Source: Epichloe hybrida (taxonomy: Eukaryota > Ascomycota > Sordariomycetes > Hypocreales > Clavicipitaceae). From it: 64,000 nucleotides of DNA. The stretch lies in assembly GCA_019022495.1 (NCBI GenBank), contig JAFEKR010000022.1, positions 744,001 through 808,000 of the forward strand. The letters run 5' to 3'. This document shows positions 39,021 to 50,991 of the stretch, piece by piece; positions within the stretch are counted from its first letter, which is position 1, and each line of letters starts with the position of its first letter. Under the pieces are notes generated by a model that saw nothing but the letters and a program-made list of their open reading frames with translations, made no database searches and had not been told where the DNA came from. Made by a program: the position numbers and the translations under genes.

Positions 39021-40920
39021 TTATATTTAGTAGAGTTTAGATAGTAGTAGTAATATATAAAAAAAATCTAGATAAATTCTTAGAAACCTAACTCATAGCT
39101 ACTTCACACTAATCATTCTATTAATACGTCACCTGCCTAGCCCCTAGTATTCTTACCTATGCTAATAGGGGCGGAGGATTTATCCTTATTATTAGAGGAA
39201 TCCCCCTTCTTATACACATATATACAAAGCTTACTAGGGAGGTCTAGCGGCCTAATATAAGCAGGAAGCGCAGACGCGTTAGTAGTAAGCTACTAGTAAG
39301 TTAGTAAAGCTATAAACTAGAGCGTAAAAATACGTATAAATAGAAGGTTTTATGTAATAAAACGCAAGCTATTAGAAATATTAATCTAGACTTCTAGATT
39401 AATAGTATTATTAAGTAGCGATATAGTAACTCGTTTATTAGCGTTAGCCTTACGTATAACTTCCGCTATAAGTTATGCTTACCTTACCTAACCATGCTTA
39501 TTAGCATTTTTAGTGGTTAGGAGTGTATTATAAAGTTTACGTTTTACACATATTAGATGCTAGTAGTATGTTAGTAGTAACTAAGTTATAGAAACAAGAG
39601 ATATATATATTATTAAGAAAGTATGGATTATCTTTAGGATTACTATAAGTATTAATATACTTAAAGAGCGCATAGTATAACTAGGTAAACCAAGTAGGAT
39701 ACTAGTAGCATGTTAGTATATATATTAGTAGTAAGAAAAGGAGGATAAACCCTAGTATAGTCCTTATTATTACGCGTATAATAAGCGTATTTTATTAAGT
39801 TATTTACGTGAGTTAGGAGTGATATATAGCGAGATAGTAGTGAAGTTATACTTAGAGAATTAGTATATTAGGTTAGGATAGATTTACCCTTAATAATATA
39901 TTATGGCTCCGCGCTATTACTATCTTTAGGTGTGATAGCTTATATTATAACTTACTACGCGTAGTAAATATAAGGAATCTTTATTTTACTAGCACTACTA
40001 GCTATAAGTTAGTAAGGTAGGCGCTAGGAGGTAGAGATATTATACTTATATTAAGATTTTTAAAGCTATACACTTCTTACTAGGAGACTTTAAAGGAGAT
40101 ATTAAGGAATTCTTCTTACTAGAGGGAGGTAATAGTAGTGAAGTGGTAGCTTATGTTAAAGATATTATTAACTACTAGTAAGTTAGTAGTAATATACTAT
40201 AAGAAACTTATAAGTAAAAGATAAGTAACTAACCTTTTAGTGTTTAAGAGGATTTAGGTATTTTAGATAAGGGTAAATATAAATAATAAAGTAATACTAT
40301 AGGATATTAGTAATTACTATAAGAGAAGCTACAAAGCTACTAGCTTATAGGTAAGGGTAACTTATAATGCTAAGGGAGGATATAGAGGGAAAAAAAGTAT
40401 ATAAAAGTAAGGGAAAGCAAGCCTCTTTTATATTAGCCCCGGACCCCTAAGTAATTTACGCGCTATGTGTAGCTAATCTAGGAATTATAATATTTATAGT
40501 TACAGCTACTACTAGTAGATACGCATGCTAGCTATGAACTCCTAGTGAGATTAACACGATATCCCTAATATTAGATAAGAAGTTATTTATTTTAAATAGC
40601 GCGCGTTACCCTGTCTATTTAACCTAATTATAAAATTTAACATAGGTAGCCTGTTTACTTAGTGCTAGTAACTTACTAGATAGAGGTATATACATTAGAG
40701 GTAATAAAGCAGCGAGTGTATAGCTATTTATAATCTAGAGGTCATAAGAAGGATTACCTAGGACCCTGTAATGTCTGTCTTATTATTTAAAGTGGATGTA
40801 ATACTACGCACTAATAGTATAGCTAGTAATATAGGCATTACCATAGGTTATGTGTAGTATACATACACTAGCTAAGCAGCTCTTTTTAATTAAGGATAAT
40901 TATATATTAGGGGGGTAGTA
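39000..40920 (+). other. Non-assigned 1.9-kb segment between Gypsy chromodomain and right LTR
   Basis: Chromoviruses normally end shortly after pol, so this length is unusual. On the plus strand long stretches (about 39190-40400) are interrupted mostly by TAG/TAA, as a mutated reading frame would be, but more than one frame shows this and no domain is recognised. It could be an accessory ORF, a long 3' UTR or another insertion without visible ends. Confidence 0.4.
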
Positions 40921-41187
40921 TATTAGGAGTATAGAGGCTAAGGGGCTATGGACGGGACGGTTATATATTAGAGCCCTTAGATAAGCCTTAGGTTCCGTAG
41001 ATAACTAAGTAGCTATAAGATAGCTACGTGTACATAGTAGGGTATTTAGATAAGGACTACCTATAAGAGATGTGGGAGGTTAGAGTTTGAGACCTTTATG
41101 CACCCACCCCTAAGTAGTAGCTCTCTAGCTATGACTAAGAACCTTAGCCTTCACTCCGTTTATATCTCCCCGAACACAGTCGTGACA
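40921..41187 (+). repeat. Gypsy right LTR
   Basis: 267 bp; the outer 100 bp (right side) keep normal composition, the left part is mutated. Confidence 0.93.
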
Positions 41188-44161
41188 CCCTTTAGTTTAA
41201 CATCTTTATGATTTGCTACGTAAATTAGGGCATAAGGTTAAGTTTAAAGCTATCAAGAAACTAACTAAGGTTTGCTAGTAGTGCTAATTACACACAGATA
41301 GCTTATATTAGTTTAAATTCACTCTTAGGGTACACACAGATAGCTTATATTAGTTTAAATTCACTCTTTAGGATAAATATACCTATAATTACGAAATCAT
41401 TATGGACATTATGTATCTTAATAGTAACTACCCTATTCTGCAAGTTATTAATACGGCTACATCCTTTAATACAGCTAGATTTATTAAAGATATCTCTATA
41501 AAGACCACGTAGGAAGCACTCCATCTTTACTAGATTAATGTCTATCTAGGCCCCCCGGATTTAATTATTATAAATACTAGAATAACCTTTAGAGGCAAGG
41601 AATTTAAGCAGCTTATGTTATTAATAGTAATTAAGATCAAAGACGTCCCTATTAAGGCTTACTATAGCATTAGTAAGGTTAAGTAATATTACAGGCCGCT
41701 CTAAAGAGCCTATAATATTATCCGATGGGAATACCTAATAACGCTAGAGCCCGTGGCATTATAAATAGTAGTTAAAGCTATGAATAACACCGTAGGATTA
41801 AATAGTCTTATGCTAATAGTCCTTATTTTTGGCGCGTATTCTTGTATAGTTAAGGAATCGCCTCTATCACTAGATATCACGTAGCAAGCCCTTATAATCT
41901 AACTAGTAATAAAGGAAGTTAAGCGTATTTATACCTAGCGGAAAGTTAGTAATACCCTTGCTACAAGGAATAGTCCTAATACCTCTATAACCATTAACCT
42001 CCCACTAGGATTGCTTATATGCGTGTAGCGTAAAGGTAAAGGATAAGCAGGCCCCTATAAGCTATTAGCTATAGAAGGCAAGACCTACACTCTTAAGCTC
42101 CCTTAAGGCCCTAAGGCCTTTAGATTAACGTCTGTTAGGCCTTTTTACGAAGATTCTAATAAAGAAAGACCTCCTAAGAGTATAAATAACTAAGATACCT
42201 CCCTACAGCCTATAGCTATCCCTCCTACTAATCCCCTAAGGCAAGGACCTAGAAGACCTTAGAAGAACCCCCTTATTATTATATCTAATGTTAATTACGT
42301 AGATTAAATAAAAGACAAGACTAATATCTTTCTATTAGCTAAGGAAAGCTCTAACCTTGAACTTATAATCTAATTACGTAAAGAAGGAATTATTAAGACC
42401 CCTAGCGAACCCTTTAAGCTGTTTACTAAAGCTAAGATTAATTCTCTAATCGAATAAGGCATGTTTGAATTTATTAAGTATAATAAAAGAGAGTATAGTA
42501 GGGTTTGAATTTTTAATTCCTGTATTATTAATAAGGTAAAGGGTAAGATAACGGATCTATATAAGAAGTCAAGGCTTGTGATCTAAGGTTACGGCGATGA
42601 GGAGAAGCTAGTAATCCTTACATAGGCCCTAATAATCCAGCAAGCTAGCTAGCGATTAATTCTCGTAATAGCACCTACATTGTTATTACTAGGCCTTATC
42701 CTCTAGCTTCGTAACATTACACAGGCCTATATATAAGCATAAACGCTTCTTAGTTGTATAATCCTAGCCTAAATCCCTATCTAAATCCATTACCTATACC
42801 TTATAGGCATAATAATGTGAGTGATTAAGCCTCTATATAGTATTACAGAAGCTAGCACCCACTAGTAGGTAACGTATTATCATTACTATAGAGAAATGCT
42901 CTAGATAATGACCTCTACGTTCAACCTGTGCCTACTTGTAATAACAAAGGAGAACCTAACCTTTGTGTGTATAGGGATATAAACTAATAATATAATTAGA
43001 CTATCTAACCGCGAGTTCTCTTAATAAGAGGAAGATTAATTAAAAGCTACTTCTTTTGCTACTAAACTAAAGTAAATCCTTTTCACAGGGAACTTACTAA
43101 CCTTTAATAGTAGCATTATTACTCTTGAAAATAATGTAATTATGCTAAGGCAGAAGGGCTAGAGTAGAAAGCTTTAGTTAATCCTGCTAACTAATTCAAA
43201 ACAGGCATATATAGAATAACAAGCTTAAGGCGCGTATATTACCTTAATTTGCTAACCTAAAGCCTACTTTAACCTCTCTATTACTATATAATACTAAGAG
43301 CTATTACCTTAAGATATAAAGAGCCTAAACTAATAGATTTAATAGTAAATTAATAATCTAAGCTAAGGATTAAGGTTTATACTATTTAATCTTAAAAAGG
43401 CAAAGCTTTTTATATTTATAAATAGATTATTTACTAATAACTAGGACCTTACTTCCTAGCTAGGCTACGTGCTTATTCTAGCTAGTGAAGTCTAAGAGAA
43501 AAGCACCTTTATAATCTAAGGTAATATTACACTCTATAGCTTTACTAAGAGCAAGAGAGTCATAAGAAGTTTACTTGCCTCTAAGATCTACAGTATAGTT
43601 ACTAGTGCTAATATAGCTCACGCGGTCTTGATAACGCTTAGGTTAATTACCTATTAATTAAACCTCCCTATAATTCCTATTATTATTTATACTAATTTAT
43701 ACTCTTTATATAAATGCCTTATTAAGCTTAGTACCACAAAGGAGAAGTGTCTTATGATTAATATTATAGCCCTTCATTAATTATACAAGTGATAAGAGAT
43801 CTGCGAGATCAGATGGATTAATAGGAATAATAACCTTACTAATGTATTTATAAAGGCATCGCTAAACAAGGTATTTAAGAGGTTTATCACGAGTAATAAA
43901 GCAACTATTAGGATAGAAGGGTAGGTTACGTAATTGTAACGTTTGTGTTAATCTAATAAGATTAAAGGTATTAAGAATTAGGCCTACTTATCCTTACATA
44001 GGCTTATAGATTAGATTTTATTATTTATTATACCCCTTCCCCTTACCCTTTTCTTATAATATTATTTATAATTATTTAATCTTATTTATTCCTTAATTCC
44101 TATTTACTTCTCTTGTTAATATTATGTGTTAATAATTATATTAAAAAGAGAGAGTTTCTAG

Positions 44162-44457
44162 TGTTAAAACAAGTATAATATTAATAAGGGTGCGCGCCTC
44201 TAATTAGGTAAGCGCGTTACATCGCGGACTTACATGTCTGGCCTAACCGCGCCGTAATTAGGGTTAGCATATATAGCCTCTTCGCTAATAACCCTAATTA
44301 AGGCCCCTTTTCCTATAATAAATAGCATACCCTCTTTACTTCTATTTAATCCCTCTTTTACTTGCTTTAATAGACTAGAATATATAATAATTACGTGCAC
44401 TTTAGTCTACCCCGAAAACCCTACGCGTAGGTCAATGGTATCCTGTAGATACTAACA
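44162..44457 (+). repeat. Copia-4 right LTR
   Basis: 296 bp, identical in length to the left LTR; the last 65 bp are spared from RIP. Confidence 0.93.
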
Positions 44458-46189
44458 AATATGTTCTTTATATTTTCAGAGGATTAATTAAAGCATTTGT
44501 TTTGTTACAAGGAAGAGGTAAAAGAGATTGCCTATGCCTATAATTAAGTAAGACTTTAAGTTCTTATAAGCTAATTTAGTAGGACTGTTAGTATGCTAGC
44601 TAAAATTGTGATAAAATCCTATAAAACAAAACGCCTATTGCTCGCGCTAGGGGAACCACTAGTCTTCGATGTATTGAAGAATATTATTTTGCTGTGGATT
44701 ATACGTGCGCTTTATATTATTCTAAATACTCTAGAAGGTTGTAAGCTAGTTAGCGTACATAAGCTTTGTAAATACCTTTATAAGGCCTATAGGGCTATTA
44801 TTAAAGGCCTTTTGTGAGGCATCATTTATAACCTTCGCGGCACCTTCTTTAAGGCCCTTCTAGTCACGAAGAATTCGGGCCTAAACGCAAGTAATAAGGT
44901 GCTAAATGCAGAGCTACTGTTGTGTCATTAGAAAAATAGTCTTCAGGGCGTTTTTTAGTGCCTTTTCTATATCTATAAGGATAATAGAAGGGGCCTTAAT
45001 ACGGTGCTCTTCACGCACCATATTAAACATTACAAGAAGCCACTTGTAGCTCTGCTCTATCTTAGATAATAGTAATCCAAAGCTAATGTTTATGATTATA
45101 TTATAAGCTGTGATAGTAGTAATTACTATTACGTGAAGCCTAAAGCGGTTAGTCTTATATGTGTTATTAATTCTAATAACATAAGGGAAATGCTTCTATT
45201 TATCAAGGCATTCTTATGTAGTCTAGAGGGCGGCTTGTAGTTAATTATTATTATTAAAACTAAGTCTATGAGGGTGGCCCTTATCTTGTAAGGCCTTCAT
45301 AAAGCGTTATGTGCCTAAGTGAAGCCCTAGGGCTTCTTAATGCACTAATTAATGCTTATTAGAGATATACTTAGCTGTGATTAGTATATCTAGGTGCTTA
45401 AGGCGTAATAATTCAGTAGCCTCGCGGGCCTGAACGCCCTGTAGTAGCGTTATCTCGCGAATTAAAGCCTTGTGTGCCGCTGTATGGCGGTGATAGATAG
45501 GATGAGCTATAGGGTCTAGGGAACGCCTGTGATTATAATAATGCTATCCAGGGATTATAGTGTATAACCAAGTGTTATTTATTCACTAGTTATAGCTTAC
45601 GTGTAATTAAAATAGGTAGTTAGCAAGGTAAGTAACTACCTAATAAATCCCTAGGGATTTAGAAGGCTACCGGCGGCTATAGTTATAATAGAGTAAGATA
45701 TATATTGCTATACGTGCCCTATTAACTTTGTGATAATTACTACTGGATTTCTTAACAAAGGCTATACTATTTATATAGCCCTATTACTATAGAAAGGTAT
45801 AGAGCTTATTAAACATGCTAAACTGCGGAGGAGCGGGTAGTTTAGGGATATTATTGCCTTCGTGGTGTTAATTAAGCTCTGCGCCGTAAGGCATAATAAT
45901 ATTATTGTAAATATAGGTATCGCGAATAATTTAAGGTATTGTAAAAGTGGGAATATAGCTTAAGAGCTAATAGTAGTTAAGATTATTATGTTATTAATAA
46001 GTTTATTAATTATAATAATTAATATTGAAGGAGGAAGAAATTCGCCCGGCCGGGCGGGTGGGCGGACTGCCTTGCGTAGCCTTGCGATATTACGTGATAT
46101 TTTTTTTGCCATGGCGCCCCATATAAATTAGGTGCGGAGGGGTGGGATGTGGGATGTGGGCGCATCACAATTATGGGTACGGATCATTG

Positions 46190-46223
46190 CGGTTTTTCCG
46201 TACAGCTCCGATTAGCAGAACTC
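46190..46223 (-). repeat. MULE right terminal inverted repeat
   Basis: 34 bp, followed by CTTATTAG. The adjacent 46030-46190 is GC-rich (CCCGGCCGGGCGG) and includes the transposase start and presumably its promoter. Confidence 0.95.
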
Positions 46224-49200
46224 CTTATTAGCTATATAAGAGAACAATTCAAAACCAAGAATATATAGCAAAGATATCTACTAGAGTAAAATAATACTTC
46301 CTTATAAGGAATGGCAAATAATAACCCAAGTAAGTTAATAATTAAATGCTTTAATAAACTCATAGAAAGACTAGCTATCTTGTAATAAGCAGTGCCTAAA
46401 GTAAGCTAAACCAAAAGGGCACTCCGGAATTAACTTATTAGAGCCTGTTATAGTATTCTAGAGTATAGAGGAGCGATCATAGATCCGCCGGATAGACTAT
46501 AAGAGTTCTGTGAATAGATTAGAATAACCCTTTATCTTATTAAGGAAGAGAAGAAAAACTATTAATAGTTCCTAACTAAAGCTACAACCCTAGAGCAATT
46601 CTAGACTAACTAAAGATATAATAGGAATAGAAAAGAGACCTAATACCCCTTAAAACCATAAGGAAAAGAAGGTACTTCCCACATAAAGAAGTGCTATATA
46701 TATGGCAAGGAAGGATGCTAGTTATCTAAGCACCCTAAAGAGAACTATAAGAAGGCGTTTTAACGCTTTAAGAACCACTACCTTATGGATCTGACTAATG
46801 ACTTATATTATTTATTTCTTACTTAGTATAAGGGAGAACATAAGTCCTAACCCCCTATTAATAATGAAATTGCTTAGTATATAAAGAGCATTAGATTTAA
46901 TAATAGCCCTAATGATATAGATAGGCTAGTACCTATAAGCTTCTTTACTTATAGAACCTAGATTAATAGCGAAAGAATAGTTTAATTCCTAATATAGCAA
47001 GCAGCTTATTATAGTCTAAGCAAAGAAGACCCCTTTTAGCAGGAACTTATAAATAAAGCCCTAGCGATGTTTATATTAGAAGATCGCTATTCCTATGCAA
47101 AATTCTAAGGGATTATGCCTGATACAGGAGCCGTAAAGTTCTTTACAGCAGGGCACCCTTAATTCCTTGCTTTATAACGTTAGATGCCTACATTATAGCT
47201 TAATAAATTAATAGAGAAAAAGGCATTAGTTAGGTTTAGCGCGGGAGACTTAATTATCGTGCTTAGAGCGGCTATGGTGCCTACTCCCTTTAGAAATATT
47301 CTCTTTTAGGTTATTCTTACAAATACTTTATTTCTCTTATCCCTTAATAATATAGACTATCTAAAGATTAACTTTAATATCTCTAAGAACACACTATAAT
47401 AAGGAAATATTAAAGTACTTATTATACGCAAATAGGGGCACGCCTAGATGCTTCTTATATAAAAAGAAGAAGCAGTTACTTAGAGCTACCTTATAGAAGG
47501 CAAGCTATAGCAACTACACTACTACTTTAAATATCTATTAATCTAACGTTTACATAAGGTTCTTTATAGATTAGGGTATAATATTAACATTAAAGCTATT
47601 AGGAAGCTAATAAGAATCTACTACTAATACTAAATACACGTAGATAGCCCTAATTACTTTAAGTTTACCCTTAAGGATAAGTATAGCTTTAATTACAAAG
47701 TAATAGTAAATATCTTCTACCTAGATAGTAACCGCCCTATACTTCACGCTATAGATATAGCCATAGTATTTAACATAGCGAAATTCCTTAATAACATCTC
47801 TATAAAAATAACCTAGGAAGCCCTCTAAATATACTAGATTAATGCTTACCTAGGCCCCCTAGACTTTATTATTATAGACACTAGAACAAACTTCTATAGT
47901 AATAAATTTAGATAATTTATAGCTTTAATATTAATTTTAATTAAGGAAGTCCCTATTAAGGCACACTATAGCATAGGGAAGGTTAAAAGGTATTATAGGC
48001 CGCTCTAAAGAGCCTATAATATAATTAGACACAAATACCTTATAACGCTAGAACCTATTACCTTTTAAATAGTAATTAAGGCCCTAAATAACACCACAAG
48101 CCCTAACGGCCTTATCCTAACCCTCCTTATATTTAGAGCCTACCTATACATAATAAATAAGTCCTTACTATCACCTAATATCACATAGTATATAATTATA
48201 GTATAAAAGGCTACTAAAGAGATTAAGAGACTTTACACTATCTAGAAGGTTAATAAGGCCCTTACTAAACACAACAGCCTAGACACCTTAAAGACCCTTA
48301 GCCTACTACTTAGATTAAAGGTTAAGGTCTAGTAAGAAGGTAAGGGATAGGCAAGTCTATATAAGCTACTAGCAATTACTAGAGAAAGCTATACACTTAA
48401 CATGCCTAGAGGCCTAAAGACCTTTAGGTTAATATTTATTAAGCCTTACTATAATAATCCTAGTGTAAAGAAAATAGCAGAGCCTAGTAAAGAGGAAGGA
48501 GAAAAAGGGCGAGAGGCCTATAATAAGAATATAGTGCTACTAATACTATTAAAGCAAGGACATAGAAGGCTATAGAAGAACCCTCCTATAATACCTTAAG
48601 GTGCTAATACCTTCCTATTAGTAAAAGAACATAGTAACCTAGCTCTTATAATTAAGCTATGTAAGGAAGGAATTATTAAGATCCCTAGTAAACCTTTTAA
48701 GCTATTAATAAAAGCGGAAATCAACGCTCTGATTAAGTAAGGTATATTTAAATTTATTATGTTTAACAAGGAAAAACATAGTGGAATTCAAATCTTTAAT
48801 TCCTAGATTATTAATAAGATTAAGGGTAAGACAATAGAACCCTATAAAAAGTCATGCCTTGTGATCTAAGGGTATAAGGATAAAGGGAAACAGGCCATTC
48901 TCACACAGGCCCTAACGATTTAACGCGCAAGCTAACGTCTTATCCTCGCAATAGCCCTGTTAGTAAGATTAAGGAAATTCCTTATCTAGCTAAGAGATAT
49001 CTATTAGGCTTATATACAGGCCTGTACATTACTAGAGTAGCTAATCCTAGCGTGCTTGCTAATTTAGATATAGCATCTCTACCTGCCTAGTATAATCTTA
49101 AGGGTTATAAAACCCCTCTATAGGCTTGTAGAGGTAGGAACATACTAGTAGGTTACGTATCATAAGCATTACAAAGAGAACCTCTAGATGGAAACCTCTA

Positions 49201-50682
49201 TATATAATCCTTACCTACTTATAACTACAAAGGAAAGCCCTAACTTTACCTACATTAGAATGTAAACTAATAATATAATTAGCCTCTTAGATAAGAAGTT
49301 CTCTAAGAAGGAAGAGACCTAGCTTACTATAGTAAGCTTTAATATAAAGCTAAAGCAATTCCTAACTTAGGACTGCCCTCTTACATTTAACAGTGGCATT
49401 ATCTCGCTAGAGAATAATACTATTAAGATCTAGTAAAAAGGGCAGAGTAATAAGTTAGAGTTAGTTCTAATAACTAACTTAAAGCATAAATATATTAAGC
49501 AGAGGGCCTGAGGCGCTTACATTACCTTAATCTACTAACTAGAGGCTTGCTTTAACCTATCCATTACTACATAATACTAGGAGCTAACCCTAGAGGACGT
49601 GAAAGCCCTTAATTACCACCTAAAGTAGTAAATAAATCACCTAGAGAGAGGTCTAACATTTATCCTAATTAACCTTAAGAAGGCAAAGCTCTTTGCCTTT
49701 ATAAATAAATCCTTTACTAATAACTAGGACCTATCCTTATAACTAGGATATATACTTATCCTAGCAAACAAAGATTACACTAATAGTAAGTTTATAATTA
49801 AAGGTAATATTATACACTTTAGCTTAATAAAGAGCAAGAGAGTTACACAAAGCGTGCTTACCTTAGAAGTCTATAGTATAGTAGCTAGTGTTAATATAGC
49901 TCACGCAATCATAACTACCCTAAACTTAGTTACTAACTAACTAAAGCTCCTAAAGATCCTAGTCATTGCATGTACAGATTTATACTCCTTATATAAGTGC
50001 CTTATTAAGCTTAGTATAATAAAGGAGAAATGCCTAATAATTAATATTATAGCCCTTTAATAGTTATACAAACGCTAAGAACTCTACGAGATCTAATAGA
50101 TTAACAGAGAGGATAACCTAGCTAATACCTTTATAAAGGCATTACCTAACAAGGCCCTTAAGAGCTTTATCTTAACTAACTAGATAACTATCTAGATAGA
50201 GGGATAGGTTACCCGCGCGTAACACACATATAGTAAGAGGAAAAGGTAATTCTCTAGGAGGGTAGCCATAGGGATAAGATAGTAATACGTAAGGGATTTA
50301 CGCCCTTATAGTTAATATCCCTAGTAGCCATAACCACGCTAGCCCACTAGGCCCTCCTAGTGGACTATAGAAATTAATAGTAATACATAGGAGGATAAAG
50401 GTATTACTAAGGAGGAGGAAGACGTTATATACGCACTAAGGTGTGGTATATGTGTTATTTTAAGGAAAAAGAAGGGATTCAGAAGGACTTACTTATCCTT
50501 ACATAGGCTCACAGGCTAAGCAAGATTATTGTTTCCCTTTTGTTAGTAACTATACGCCTAGATAGGCTATAAGTTCTTTTCCTTATATCCCTTATTAATT
50601 ATATTCTTAATCTGCCTTTCCTTTTTTATTTCTACGATTAATATCACATGTTAATAATTATATTAAAAGAGAGAAGTTCTAG

Positions 50683-50991
50683 TGTTAGAATAAAGGTAAT
50701 ATTAATTACGTATTATAGCTGTAATTACCTAGCAAAAGCTTAGGCCACGCGCAGACCCCACACGTAACCCATAACCTAGCACGTTAATTAGCTAGGAAAT
50801 GTGAGGACACAAACGCGTAACCCCTTTTCCCTTTATGTATTATAACTTCTAGCTTTTTACCTCTCTTTTCCTACAACTCAATCAATCATGATAACAGATA
50901 ACGCAGCCTAGAATAGATAATCGATAACGATACTATTCTTCGGGCTCACGACTGTATTACACATTGAATTCAATACCCTGTGAATCTAACA
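50683..50991 (+). repeat. Copia-3 right LTR
   Basis: 309 bp; the right 120 bp keep CG and CA dinucleotides, the left half is mutated. Confidence 0.92.

Larger units (their letters stand above)
33376..41187 (+). mobile_element. Gypsy element with chromodomain (chromovirus-like), innermost of the nest
   Basis: 7812 bp with two 267-bp LTRs (TGTCAGGAGC...GTCGTGACA; TG reads TA on the right copy) and the 5-bp duplication CCCTT at 33371-33375 and 41188-41192. Domain order is gag, protease, reverse transcriptase, RNase H, integrase, chromodomain, as in chromoviruses. It interrupts Copia-4 pol and is therefore the youngest of the four nested elements. About 1.9 kb of non-assigned sequence lies between the chromodomain and the right LTR. 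Confidence 0.94.
31800..43960 (+). pseudogene. Copia-4 gag-pol remnant (split by the Gypsy element)
   Basis: Gag with a zinc knuckle near 32538-32580 (CYICGKEGY). The frame breaks at the Gypsy insertion (33375/41188) and resumes. Integrase core about 41400-41910, reverse transcriptase 42480-43060 with GI-stop-TNNIIR at about 42972-42998, RNase H 43390-43900 (AKLFIFINRLFTNNQDLT). Parts such as the stretch near 42530-42610 are lightly mutated. Non-functional. Confidence 0.85.
30223..44457 (+). mobile_element. Copia-4: LTR retrotransposon nested in the MULE
   Basis: Two 296-bp LTRs (TGTTAGAACAAG...TACTAACA) and the 5-bp duplication AATAT at 30218-30222 and 44458-44462. Removing the Gypsy element leaves about 6.4 kb. 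It is a relative of Copia-3: same domain order, similar priming-site region just inside the left LTR, similar protein remnants, but different LTRs. It cut the MULE transposase in two. Confidence 0.94.
29470..46112 (-). pseudogene. MULE transposase remnant, interrupted by Copia-4
   Basis: Minus-strand coding begins at an ATG at 46112-46110 (MAKKISRNIARLRKAV), runs to 44463 and resumes at 30217 toward about 29470. At about 45150-45180 the typical INNTYKTNRFR motif marks the first catalytic region (the family usually has DCTYKTNR; the aspartate reads N). Further on come LSKIEQSYKWLLVMF, PSIILIDIEKALKNA and QQ-stop-LCI-stop-HL, the MULE transposase core. The left arm holds a SWIM-type zinc finger (LPCAYMLINLHNHSL near 29980-30020), the usual C-terminal domain of fungal MULE transposases. 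Stops and D-to-N changes from RIP plus the Copia-4 insertion make it dead. Confidence 0.85.
29205..46223 (-). mobile_element. Mutator-like DNA transposon (MULE) nested in Copia-3
   Basis: 34-bp terminal inverted repeats at 29205-29238 and 46190-46223, perfectly complementary, starting GAGTTCTGCTAATCGGAGC. The 8-bp duplication CTTATTAG flanks them at 29197-29204 and 46224-46231, and joining the flanks restores the Copia-3 gag frame. Without the nested Copia-4 the element is 2.8 kb. Eight-bp duplications and the minus-strand transposase identify a MULE. Both ends stay GC-rich although the middle is mutated. Confidence 0.93.
27500..50240 (+). pseudogene. Copia-3 gag-pol remnant (split by the MULE)
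   Basis: Gag region 27500-29196, continued from 46232. Zinc knuckle 46692-46733 reading C-Y-I-Y-G-K-E-G-C, where the second cysteine of CX2C has become Y. Integrase core about 47700-48130, reverse transcriptase 48820-49400, RNase H 49680-50170 (AKLFAFINKSFTNNQDLS). The reverse transcriptase active box reads RM-stop-TNNIIS at 49254-49280; the usual Y-x-D-D tyrosine is not there, as also in Copia-4 and Copia-5. Glutamine codons turned into stops break all frames. Confidence 0.85.
27154..50991 (+). mobile_element. Copia-3: outermost LTR retrotransposon of a four-level nest
   Basis: Two 309-bp LTRs (TGTTGGAACA...CTAACA) lie 23.2 kb apart. Removing the MULE at 29205-46223 and one 8-bp duplication leaves about 6.8 kb. 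The gag frame stops at the MULE left end and resumes on its right, as shown by alignment with Copia-4. The flanking 5-mers ATATC and TATAG do not match, the only LTR pair here without a duplication. The interior is RIP-mutated. Confidence 0.9.

Noticed and set aside
44593..44817. 74-codon plus-strand frame inside the MULE
   Set aside because: It is antisense to the recognised MULE transposase remnant.
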